DNA from: Kribbella solani
GTDB taxonomy: Bacteria > Actinomycetota > Actinomycetes > Propionibacteriales > Kribbellaceae
Direction: 5' to 3'
Length of the DNA: 64,000 bases
Assembly: GCF_014205295.1 (NCBI RefSeq)
Contig: NZ_JACHNF010000001.1
Span: 4,960,001 to 5,024,000, forward strand
The position numbers and the translations under genes are program-made. The notes under the pieces are model-generated. The model was not told the DNA's origin and ran no database searches. It was given only the letters and a program-made list of their open reading frames with translations. Below are positions 13,923-21,924 of the stretch, piece by piece. Numbering within the stretch: the stretch's first letter is position 1; each line of letters starts with the position of its first letter.

Positions 13923-16520
13923 GTGAACGCGAGAGTGTTCCGGGACGCGTACGGCGTACCGCACCTGCGGGCCGGGGATCCGCTCGCGCTGGCGTACCTG
14001 CAGGGCGTGAACGCGGCCCGGGACCGGGCCTGGCAGATCGAGTACGAGCGGCGGCGGAGTCTCGGCACCACCGCCGCGTTCCTCGGCCCGGAGGCGGTCG
14101 GGTGGGACGTGTTCGCGCGGCAGGCACGACTGGATGACACCGCGCGGCGCTGCTTCGAGGCACTCGATCCGGAGACGCGGGAGTGGGTGGCCGCGTACGT
14201 CGACGGGGTGAACCACGCGCTTCCGAGCGGAGCGGCGCGGGCGCCTGAGTTCGCCGAGACCGGGCTGGCGGTGGAGCGATGGGATCCGTGGGCGCCGCTC
14301 GGGCTCTGGCTCGCGGTGCACATTCTGTTCGCGGGTTTTCCGGGCAAACTGTGGCGTACGCATGTGGTGGAGCACCTCGGTGAGTCGGCGGTCGAACTGT
14401 TCTCGTCGGAGGGGCCGCACGGGTCGGGGAGCAACGGGTGGCTGATCCCCGGATCGCATACCGCGAGCGGGCAGGCGATCCTCGCGGGCGATCCACATCG
14501 GTACATCGAGAGCCCTGGGATCTATCAACAGGTCCGGTTGACGTGCCCGGAGTTCGACGTGCTCGGGTTGGCGGTGCCTGGCATCCCGGGGATCGCGCAC
14601 TTCGGTCACGCCGGGGGCGTTGCGTGGGCGATCACGAACGCGATGGCGGATTATCAGGACCTGTTCGCGGAGCAGCTTCGGCGTACTGCGGGTGGGGTCG
14701 AGGCGCTGGGGCCGGAGGGGTGGGCGACGGCGTCCACGCACACCGAGCAGGTGGAGGTCGCGGGCGGCGAATCGGTCGAGGTCGAGGTGATCGAGACGGA
14801 CCGCGGCCCGATCATCAGCACTGCCGATCATCCGCCTGCGGCGGCGGGCGGTTCGGCGGGCGCGATCTCCTTGAGGTACCCGCCTCGGGTGACCGGGCGG
14901 TTGGGGTTCGAGGTGTTGCCTCGGTTGCTGCGGGCAACTTCGGTACGAGATGTGGACGCGGCTTTCGACGACTGGGTCGAGCCGGTGAACGTGGTGATGG
15001 CCGCCGACACCTCCGGCGGACTGCTGCACCGGACCGCGGGGGTCGTACCGCGCCGGCCACGCGAGAACATGCTGCGAGTCGTACCCGCGTGGGAGCCCGC
15101 TCACCAGTGGGACGGCTGGCACGACCCGATGCCGCGTGCCGACGTACACGGTCCGGCGGTGATGGCCAACGCACGCGAGCTCGCGGCAGGGCTCGGTGTC
15201 GAGTTCGCTGCTCCACATCGCGCCGACCGCATTCGCGAGCTGGTCAACGCGCGCGGCGACTGGTCGGTCGAGACCATGCCCGACATCCACACCGACACGT
15301 ACCTCGGCTCAGCCGGCTTTGTACTCGATCTGCTCACCGAGCTCGACGATCTCTCCGCCGAAGCAATTGCCCTGCGCAACGACCTGTTGACGTGGGATCG
15401 GCACATGGATGCCGCCAGCACGACCGCATCCTCGTACGCCGCGGTGCGCAAGGCGCTCGTGTCCCGGCTCGCCGACCACTTCACGATGCTCGAAAACGCC
15501 GACGTACCAGAGCTCTTCACCGCGTGGATGGATCCGCTGACCCACGTTTCGTACGCGTTGGAGAACCTGATCGCCGCGGACCTTCCGGACGTCAACGTAC
15601 GCTGGCTGGCTCGCGAGGCGCTTGAAGAGGTGGCCGCCCGCAAACCCCGCCCGCCGTGGGGCGAGACCCATCAGCTCGCGCCGTTGCACGCGCTGCGCGG
15701 CCCGGTGTTCGCGGCCGGTGAGCAGCCGCTCGACCTCGGGCTGTCCGGCGACCACCACTGCGTCATGTCGACGTCGAGCCTGCCCGGGTTGACCGATGTC
15801 TGCATCCGCGCGTCCGCCGCCCGGTACGCGTTCGATCTCGCGGACCGCGCGGACAGCCGCTGGATCGTGCCGCTCGGGGCGTCCGGTGTGCTCGGCGATC
15901 AGCATCATCACGATCAGCTTCCGCTGTGGTTGCGCGGGTCACTCGCTCCGGCGGCCGGTGAGCTGGCGCGCGAGGACGACGGGTACGCGACCACGTCCGC
16001 CCTGGGCGCCGTACGCGTCGAGGCGGCAGATCCTGAGCGGGACCTGGACCTGATCCACGACTGGGTGACGGCGGAACGGGCCGGTTTCTGGGGCATGACC
16101 GCACTGTCCCGCGCGGAGATCGCGGCCACGTACCGCTTCCTGGATTCGGTGCCGACGCATCACGTGTACGTCATGTCGCTGGACGGTACGCCGGTCGCAC
16201 TGCTGCAGACCTACGATCCACAAGCCGATCCGGCCGGCACCGGGTACGAGATCGAGCCGGGCGACCTGGGCATACATCTCCTGATCGCCCCCGGCGAGCG
16301 CCGACCCGGTTTCACCGGCCACTTGATCACGGCGATCACCGACTTCGCCTTCACCCACCTGGGCCATCCACGCATCGTGGTCGACCCCGATGTCCACAAC
16401 GCCAAGGCCATCGCCCGCTTCCACCGCAGCGGCTTCACCCTCGGCCCGACGACCACCATCCCGCAGCCGAACGGCACCACCAAAACCGCCCAACTCGCCT
16501 TCCTCACCCGCCCCGTTTGA
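13923..16520 (+). CDS. Penicillin-acylase-family Ntn hydrolase fused to siderophore-type N-acyltransferase
   Basis: This 865-residue protein has two parts. Residues 1 to about 690 form a penicillin acylase/amidase of the Ntn-hydrolase class; the nucleophile is Ser170 in GSGSNGWLIPG, where autocleavage would occur before Ser, followed by AGDPH and the PGIPGIAHFGH block. Residues about 695-865 form a GNAT domain of the IucB/MbtK siderophore acylase type, with DPDVHNAKAIARFHRSGF near residue 820. No signal peptide is visible, so unlike PvdQ or penicillin G acylase it is predicted cytoplasmic. GTG 13923 follows GGGGG at suitable spacing and an iron-box-like site. A role in making, editing or recycling an acyl-hydroxamate siderophore is inference. 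Confidence 0.85.
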   Translation: MNARVFRDAYGVPHLRAGDPLALAYLQGVNAARDRAWQIEYERRRSLGTTAAFLGPEAVGWDVFARQARLDDTARRCFEALDPETREWVAAYVDGVNHALPSGAARAPEFAETGLAVERWDPWAPLGLWLAVHILFAGFPGKLWRTHVVEHLGESAVELFSSEGPHGSGSNGWLIPGSHTASGQAILAGDPHRYIESPGIYQQVRLTCPEFDVLGLAVPGIPGIAHFGHAGGVAWAITNAMADYQDLFAEQLRRTAGGVEALGPEGWATASTHTEQVEVAGGESVEVEVIETDRGPIISTADHPPAAAGGSAGAISLRYPPRVTGRLGFEVLPRLLRATSVRDVDAAFDDWVEPVNVVMAADTSGGLLHRTAGVVPRRPRENMLRVVPAWEPAHQWDGWHDPMPRADVHGPAVMANARELAAGLGVEFAAPHRADRIRELVNARGDWSVETMPDIHTDTYLGSAGFVLDLLTELDDLSAEAIALRNDLLTWDRHMDAASTTASSYAAVRKALVSRLADHFTMLENADVPELFTAWMDPLTHVSYALENLIAADLPDVNVRWLAREALEEVAARKPRPPWGETHQLAPLHALRGPVFAAGEQPLDLGLSGDHHCVMSTSSLPGLTDVCIRASAARYAFDLADRADSRWIVPLGASGVLGDQHHHDQLPLWLRGSLAPAAGELAREDDGYATTSALGAVRVEAADPERDLDLIHDWVTAERAGFWGMTALSRAEIAATYRFLDSVPTHHVYVMSLDGTPVALLQTYDPQADPAGTGYEIEPGDLGIHLLIAPGERRPGFTGHLITAITDFAFTHLGHPRIVVDPDVHNAKAIARFHRSGFTLGPTTTIPQPNGTTKTAQLAFLTRPV

Positions 16521-16537
16521 GGAGTGGAGCGGCGGGG

Positions 16538-17362
16538 TCAGTTCTTGACGGCGAGGACCGCGGCGATCAGGCGCTGGTAGTCGGTCAGGTCGTCCGGCAG
16601 TTCGGGGTTGCGCCACTCGGCGGCGGCGGTGAGGCCGGGCTCTTGCACGGTGAAACCATCGCCGTACAGGGCAAGGATCTGGTCGTTGGTGCGCCAGCGA
16701 CCACGCCCGAGTGAACCCTGCAGCACTTGCTCCAACTCCTGGCTGCGTGGGTCGTTCTCGCTGCGGAAGTGGCTGATGAAGACATGACTGCCGGCAGCGA
16801 TCCGGTCGCGCCAGAAGCGGACGATCGCGGCCGGGTCCTCGTCGTCGTTCACGTGATGCAAGGTGGCGCTGAAGATCACCGCGACCGGCTTGCCGAAGTC
16901 GAGCAACCGGAGCGTGTCCGGGTTGTCGAAGATCGTCCGCGGCTCGCGCAGATCGGCCTGGATCACCGTGGTGTGGTCGTTCTCGGCCAGCAGCGCGCGA
17001 CCGTGGGCAAGCACGATCGGGTCGTTGTCGACGTACACGACCTTGGAGTCCGGCGCGTACCGCTGCGCCACCTGGTGCACGTTGTCGGCCGTCGGCAGTC
17101 CGCTGCCGAGGTCGATGAACTGCCGGACCGGCGTGGTCGTGACGATCTCGCGGACCGCGCGGATCAGCGCGCCCCGGTTGTCGTACGCGATCTGCCGCGA
17201 ACCCGGCAGCTCGTTGATGAACCGGTCGCCGAAGGCGCGGTCCACGGCGAAGTTGTCCTTGCCGCCGAGCAGGTAGTCGTAGGTCCGCGCGATACTCGGC
17301 TTCGTCGTGTCGAAGCCCGGGTACGGACCGCTCTCCGTCACCTGCTCGTCTGCGTCGGCCAT
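16538..17362 (-). CDS. SAM-dependent methyltransferase, SAV2177/DUF574 family
   Basis: The 274-residue protein shows FIDLGSGLPTADNVHQVAQ and VVYVDNDPIVLAHGRALL, the SAM-binding signature of a methyltransferase family expanded in Streptomyces and relatives. It begins FDTTKPSIARTYDYLLGGKDNF after a short acidic N-terminus, also typical. The substrate is unknown for most members. ATG 17362 is preceded by an AGGAAGGA region. It converges with the acylase fusion, 17 bases apart. Confidence 0.88.
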   Translation of the reverse strand: MADADEQVTESGPYPGFDTTKPSIARTYDYLLGGKDNFAVDRAFGDRFINELPGSRQIAYDNRGALIRAVREIVTTTPVRQFIDLGSGLPTADNVHQVAQRYAPDSKVVYVDNDPIVLAHGRALLAENDHTTVIQADLREPRTIFDNPDTLRLLDFGKPVAVIFSATLHHVNDDEDPAAIVRFWRDRIAAGSHVFISHFRSENDPRSQELEQVLQGSLGRGRWRTNDQILALYGDGFTVQEPGLTAAAEWRNPELPDDLTDYQRLIAAVLAVKN

Positions 17363-17444
17363 CGCGAGAATTCCTTCCTGTCCGAGACAGAAGTCACTCT
17401 ATGCGACCCGGAATCCACCGCGCTCCCGGCCCGGCCGGTCGTGC

Positions 17445-17636
17445 TCAGTTCAGCGTGTGTTTGGGTACCACCTGGTGGTCACGGTCGGGCACCGGGCGCA
17501 CTGGGTGAGCCGACTGCTCAGCGGCGCGAGGGGCCGGGCAGACGGGTCCGCGGCGGATCGGTCCGCCGCCGAGTCTCCGGCTCTTCCACTGCTTCTCTTC
17601 GTAGTCGTAGTAAGTGTCGACGCCTCCGACTGTCAT
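17445..17636 (-). CDS. Small hypothetical protein, 63 residues
   Basis: In the otherwise gene-poor stretch 17363-17794, one short frame stands out: ATG 17636 is preceded by GGAGG (17644-17648) 7 bases away, and it runs 63 codons to TGA. The peptide starts MTVGGVDTYYDYEEKQWKSR and is followed by a Gly/Pro/Arg-rich part. No family is recognised. The rest of this stretch shows no ribosome site or dyad I can support; it should hold the promoter of the methyltransferase gene (17363 onward) and the end of treZ transcription. Confidence 0.45.
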   Translation of the reverse strand: MTVGGVDTYYDYEEKQWKSRRLGGGPIRRGPVCPAPRAAEQSAHPVRPVPDRDHQVVPKHTLN

Positions 17637-17794
17637 CCCGATCCTCCCGTCGAACCCCCCGTCCCCTGCTGGCTCATCCACAGTCCGCCAGGACAACCCC
17701 GGCAGACAAGCGATTCCGGAAATCACCACCGATCACCACGCTCGAACGGCGTATTGTGTTGGATTCCGCCGGAAATAGGGACGTTTGGAAAGTC

Positions 17795-19522
17795 CTAAAC
17801 GGCGACGATCGCGACGCCGTGAGCGGGCAACAGGATTCCGGCCGGCGTCGCCTCGGCCGCGGCGAAGGACATCACCAGGTACGCGGGCGGTTCGTCGACC
17901 GGTACGACGCGCTCGGCCGCGCTCAGGTTCGCCACCACCCGCAAACTGCCGCGGGTCACCACCAGCCAGGCGCCGGCCGGGTCGAAGTCGATCCCGACGG
18001 ACTCCAGCCGATCGTCCCGTAGCTCCGGCATCCGGGCCCGGAAGGTGAGCAGATGCCGGTACCAGGTCAGGATCTCGTGGTGCGGCGCCTCGTCCGGCTC
18101 CGACCAGTCGAGCACCGAGCTCCGCCAGGTCTCCGGGTCCTGCGGGTCGGGGATCTCGTCCGCCGCCCAGCCGAACTCGGCGAACTCGCGCCGCCGCCCG
18201 GTCCGGACCGCGTCGGCCAGCGCCGGCTCGTCGAAGTCGGTGAAGAACCGCCACGGGGTCGAGGCGCCCCACTCCGCACCCATGAACAGCATCGGCGTGT
18301 ACGGCGAGGTGAGCACCAGCGCGGCGCCGATGGCGAGCTGTCCGGGTGTCAGCGCCGGCCGATCGCCCAGCGCCCGGTTGCCGATCTGGTCGTGGTTCGA
18401 CGTGTACGCGAGGAACTGCCCACCCCGGTGCGTGTGCGGGTCGACCGGATGGCCCCACAACTTGTGCCGGAACGTCGAGTACGTCCCGTCATGCAGGAAC
18501 ACCCGGGTCAGGGTCTTGGCGAACACCGCCGGGTCACCGAAGTCCACGTAGTACCCGAACTTCTCACCGGTCAGCAGGGAGTGCAGCGCGTGGTGGAAGT
18601 CGTCGCTCCACTGCGCGGTCATCCCCATCCCACCGGACGACACCGGTTCGACCGTACGCGGGTCATTGAGGTCCGACTCCGCTACCAATCCCAGCGGGCG
18701 CCCGAGCTCGGCTGACAGCGCAGCGGTCTCTGCTGAGAGCTGCTGCAGGAGGTGGGTCGGGCTGTCATCCACTAGTGCGTGTACGGCGTCCAGGCGCAAC
18801 GCGTCGAGGTGGAAGTCGCGGAACCAGCGCAGTGCGTTGTCACAGATCCACCGGCGTACTTCAGTACTGCCGGTGTCGTCGAGGTTGACTGCTGGTCCCC
18901 ATGGCGTGGAGTGCTTGGTGGTGAAGTACGGACCGAAGCTGGACAGGTAGTTCCCGCTCGGACCGAGGTGGTTGTAGACAACGTCGAGACAAACGGCCAG
19001 TCCGGCTTCGTGACACCGGTCGACGAACCGCTGCAGTGCCTCGGGTCCGCCGTACGGGTCGTGGACCGCGTAGAGATCCACACCGTCGTACCCCCAGCCG
19101 TGTACGCCAGGGAACGCGGCGACCGGGAGCAGCGAGACCACCTCAATCCCTAGCACAGCCAGGTAATCCAGGTGCTCCGCGGCGGCATCCAGCGTGCCTT
19201 CGAGGGTGAACGTACCCAGGTGCAGCTCGTAGAAGACCGCGCCGCGTACGTCCCGGCCGGACCAACTGTCGTCGCTCCACTCGAACCGGTTCGCGTCAAA
19301 CACCCTGCTGAACCCGTGTACCCCATCCGGCTGCCACGAGCTGCGTGGATCTGGAAGCGGGTCGCTGCCATCGACTGAGTACGCGTAGTCCGTTCGGTGG
19401 TGTGCCTCGACCACCTGTCGTTCCCACCAGCCATCAGCACCGGAGCGCATCGGCAGTACGCCGTCACGCAGTACCAGGTCGACAGTGGTTGCCTGCGGCA
19501 CCCAGACGCGGAACGTGTGCAT
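17795..19522 (-). CDS. treZ: Malto-oligosyltrehalose trehalohydrolase
   Basis: TreZ releases trehalose from the maltooligosyltrehalose made by TreY. The 575-residue GH13 enzyme has an N-terminal E-set domain (FRVWVPQATTVDLVL), then a (beta/alpha)8 barrel with DVVYNH near residue 180, nucleophile Asp245 in LRLDAVHAL, acid Glu282 in AESDLND and the TSNHDQIGNR motif. Length and motifs fit the family. It follows treY by 5 bases in the operon glgX-treY-treZ; an AGGAG lies about 10 bases before the ATG. Confidence 0.95.
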   Translation of the reverse strand: MHTFRVWVPQATTVDLVLRDGVLPMRSGADGWWERQVVEAHHRTDYAYSVDGSDPLPDPRSSWQPDGVHGFSRVFDANRFEWSDDSWSGRDVRGAVFYELHLGTFTLEGTLDAAAEHLDYLAVLGIEVVSLLPVAAFPGVHGWGYDGVDLYAVHDPYGGPEALQRFVDRCHEAGLAVCLDVVYNHLGPSGNYLSSFGPYFTTKHSTPWGPAVNLDDTGSTEVRRWICDNALRWFRDFHLDALRLDAVHALVDDSPTHLLQQLSAETAALSAELGRPLGLVAESDLNDPRTVEPVSSGGMGMTAQWSDDFHHALHSLLTGEKFGYYVDFGDPAVFAKTLTRVFLHDGTYSTFRHKLWGHPVDPHTHRGGQFLAYTSNHDQIGNRALGDRPALTPGQLAIGAALVLTSPYTPMLFMGAEWGASTPWRFFTDFDEPALADAVRTGRRREFAEFGWAADEIPDPQDPETWRSSVLDWSEPDEAPHHEILTWYRHLLTFRARMPELRDDRLESVGIDFDPAGAWLVVTRGSLRVVANLSAAERVVPVDEPPAYLVMSFAAAEATPAGILLPAHGVAIVAV

Positions 19523-19527
19523 AAGGG

Positions 19528-21924
19528 TCAGCTCCTGACCAACAGGGCCACCGGTAGGTCCAACAGCAGCTCATCGATACGAGCCGCCCCGGTACCCACC
19601 TCGCGCCCGGTCAGTACATTCTTCCAGCGCCCACTCGGCAGCACCACCGTACTCTCGCCCCAACCACCCAGCCGCTGCAGAGCCGCCGGCAGTCTGGTTG
19701 CCACCGTGATAACCGCATCGCCACGTGCGAAGGCCACTGCATGCCCGTTGGAAGTCGGAAGCGGCGTGTAGCTACCGGCAAAGGCATCTGGGTACTGGCG
19801 TCGGATGCGCAAGGCCCGCGAAGTGACGAGCAGCTTCTCGTCGGACAGGTCGTCCGGCTTGCCGCCGGCGTCCAACCGCTTCAACCGCTCGATGCGCTCC
19901 GTGTAGTCCACCGGGCGTCGGTTGTCCGGGTCAACGAGGGACAGGTCGACCAGCTCAGTCCCCTGGTAGACATCCGGCACGCCAGGCATCGTCAGCTGCA
20001 CCAGCTTCTGTCCAAGCGTTGCTGCTCGCACGTAGCCGGCCTGCTCATCCGCGAAGCGACGGACGGCCTCCAGCACGATCTGGTCATTCAGAACCGCGGT
20101 GGCGAACGCAGCCACCGTTTGCTCGTACTCTTCGTCCGGAGAGGTCCAGCTGGTGTTCCGCTTGGCTTCACGGATCGCCTTCAGCAGATAGCCCTGCATT
20201 CGCTCCTCGGCGAGCGGGCCGTTGTCCCAGGTACCAAACAGCGTCTGCCAGAACAGGTACTCCGTACTGCCGTCCAGTAACGGACTCCGGTGGTCTTCCG
20301 ACCGCAGGCGCCATTCCCGCACCGCCTCGGACCAGGCGGCCGGCTGCTCCGACAGCACGCCGAGCCGAGCGCGTACGTCCTCGGACCGCTTGGTGTCGTG
20401 GGTGGACAGCGTGGTCATCGTCTTCGGCCAGTGCCGGTTCAGCTGGGTCGAGTACGCGTGGAACTCCTCCGGTGTGACTCCGAAGTGCTCCGGGTCGCCA
20501 CCCACCTCGTTCAGCGACGTCAGCCGGAACCACCGGTAGAACGCAGTGTCCTCAACACCCTTGGCCATCACCGGACCGCAGGTCTGCTGGAAGCGCACGA
20601 TCAGCTCGGCCCGCGCCCGTTCATCGATCGTGCTGGTCTCCCGACCGAGCAGCAGATGCAGCACGACGTCCAGCGTCGCCTGCCGGTCCTCGTCCAAGTT
20701 GGCCCGCGCCTTGTCGGCTGCCCGCTCCAATGCAACCACTGCTGTCGGCGGTGCGTCCTCGCCTGGTACGACGTACGCCCGGTACACGTCGAAGTGGACG
20801 AGTAACTCGGCCACGACTTCGTGGAAGGCCCTGCGCGTGTGATCACGCAGCCGTACGTCGTCCTGACAGATGCGGGCCAGTAGCTCGACCAGCCGATGCA
20901 CCTCGGCGTACTGGCTGTTCTGTACGACCTCCCGCTTCGCCTCCTCCACTACCGGACCGAAGTCAGCCGGTGCGCCAGTCAGCTCAGAGTGCAGCGCAGC
21001 CAGTGGTGCAGCACCAGCTGGATCGACGAAGAGACCGCCGACGCGTAGTAGCGCGTCGTACCCGGTCGTACCGGCACACGGCCAGTCGCGGGGCAGCTCC
21101 TCGTCACCTTCGAGGATCTTCTCCACCACGACCCACGCACCACCAGTGCGCTCAGCCAGGCGACGCAGGTACCCGCGTGGGTCAGCCAGCCCGTCCGGGT
21201 GGTCGATCCGGTAGCCGTTGAGCTTGCCCTCGTGCAGCAGCTCCAGCAGAAGCTGGTGGGTCGCGTCGAAGACCTCCTGGATCTCCTGCCGCACTGCCGC
21301 GAGCGTGTCGACGTCGAAGAAGCGCCGGTAGTTCAGCTCCTCGTCAGCAACACGCCAGTGCGCCAGGCGGTACCACTGCTCGGTCACGAGCTCCTCAAGC
21401 GGCAGCTGCTCAGTACCAGGCCGGAGCGGGTACTCGTGCTCGTAGTACCGCAGCACGTCACCGTCAACGGACAACTCGTTGTCCGCCAGTACCTTGCCGA
21501 TCCTCCTGCCCAGTACGGCCATCAGCAGCGGCTGGTTCCCCGAACCCCAGTCGACGTCGAACCACTCCGCGTACTGCGAACCAGGACCAAGCCGCAGCAC
21601 CGACCAGAGCGCCTTGTTCAAACTCTCCGGCGTCGGCACGGCGACATGGTTCGATACGACGTCCGCGATCGCACCCATCCGGCTCTCGGCCAGCCGCGCC
21701 GACAGCCGCTCGAACGCCGGCCGGCCGCCCATCGGCTCCGACAGGCGGCTGTGGTCCACCACGTCGTACCCGTGGGTGGAGCCGGGCGCCGCCTGCAGGA
21801 TCGGCGACAGGTACGCATGTGAGATCCCGAGGCCGGACAGGTACGGCACCACTGCCGCCGCGTCGTCGAAGTCGAACTCGGCGCGCAACTGGAACCGGTA
21901 CGTGGCCTGCGGGACCGTCGTCAT
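19528..21924 (-). CDS. treY: Malto-oligosyltrehalose synthase
   Basis: TreY turns the reducing-end alpha-1,4 bond of maltodextrin into the alpha,alpha-1,1 bond of trehalose. The 798-residue GH13 enzyme begins TYRFQLRAEFDFDDAAAVVPYL, and has ADVVSNHVA, nucleophile Asp241 in GYRIDHPDGL, Glu268 in VVVEKILEG and TLSTHDTKRSEDVRARL. These are diagnostic. ATG overlaps the glgX stop (ATGA) and treZ follows, so the three enzymes are made together from one message. Confidence 0.96.
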   Translation of the reverse strand: MTTVPQATYRFQLRAEFDFDDAAAVVPYLSGLGISHAYLSPILQAAPGSTHGYDVVDHSRLSEPMGGRPAFERLSARLAESRMGAIADVVSNHVAVPTPESLNKALWSVLRLGPGSQYAEWFDVDWGSGNQPLLMAVLGRRIGKVLADNELSVDGDVLRYYEHEYPLRPGTEQLPLEELVTEQWYRLAHWRVADEELNYRRFFDVDTLAAVRQEIQEVFDATHQLLLELLHEGKLNGYRIDHPDGLADPRGYLRRLAERTGGAWVVVEKILEGDEELPRDWPCAGTTGYDALLRVGGLFVDPAGAAPLAALHSELTGAPADFGPVVEEAKREVVQNSQYAEVHRLVELLARICQDDVRLRDHTRRAFHEVVAELLVHFDVYRAYVVPGEDAPPTAVVALERAADKARANLDEDRQATLDVVLHLLLGRETSTIDERARAELIVRFQQTCGPVMAKGVEDTAFYRWFRLTSLNEVGGDPEHFGVTPEEFHAYSTQLNRHWPKTMTTLSTHDTKRSEDVRARLGVLSEQPAAWSEAVREWRLRSEDHRSPLLDGSTEYLFWQTLFGTWDNGPLAEERMQGYLLKAIREAKRNTSWTSPDEEYEQTVAAFATAVLNDQIVLEAVRRFADEQAGYVRAATLGQKLVQLTMPGVPDVYQGTELVDLSLVDPDNRRPVDYTERIERLKRLDAGGKPDDLSDEKLLVTSRALRIRRQYPDAFAGSYTPLPTSNGHAVAFARGDAVITVATRLPAALQRLGGWGESTVVLPSGRWKNVLTGREVGTGAARIDELLLDLPVALLVRS

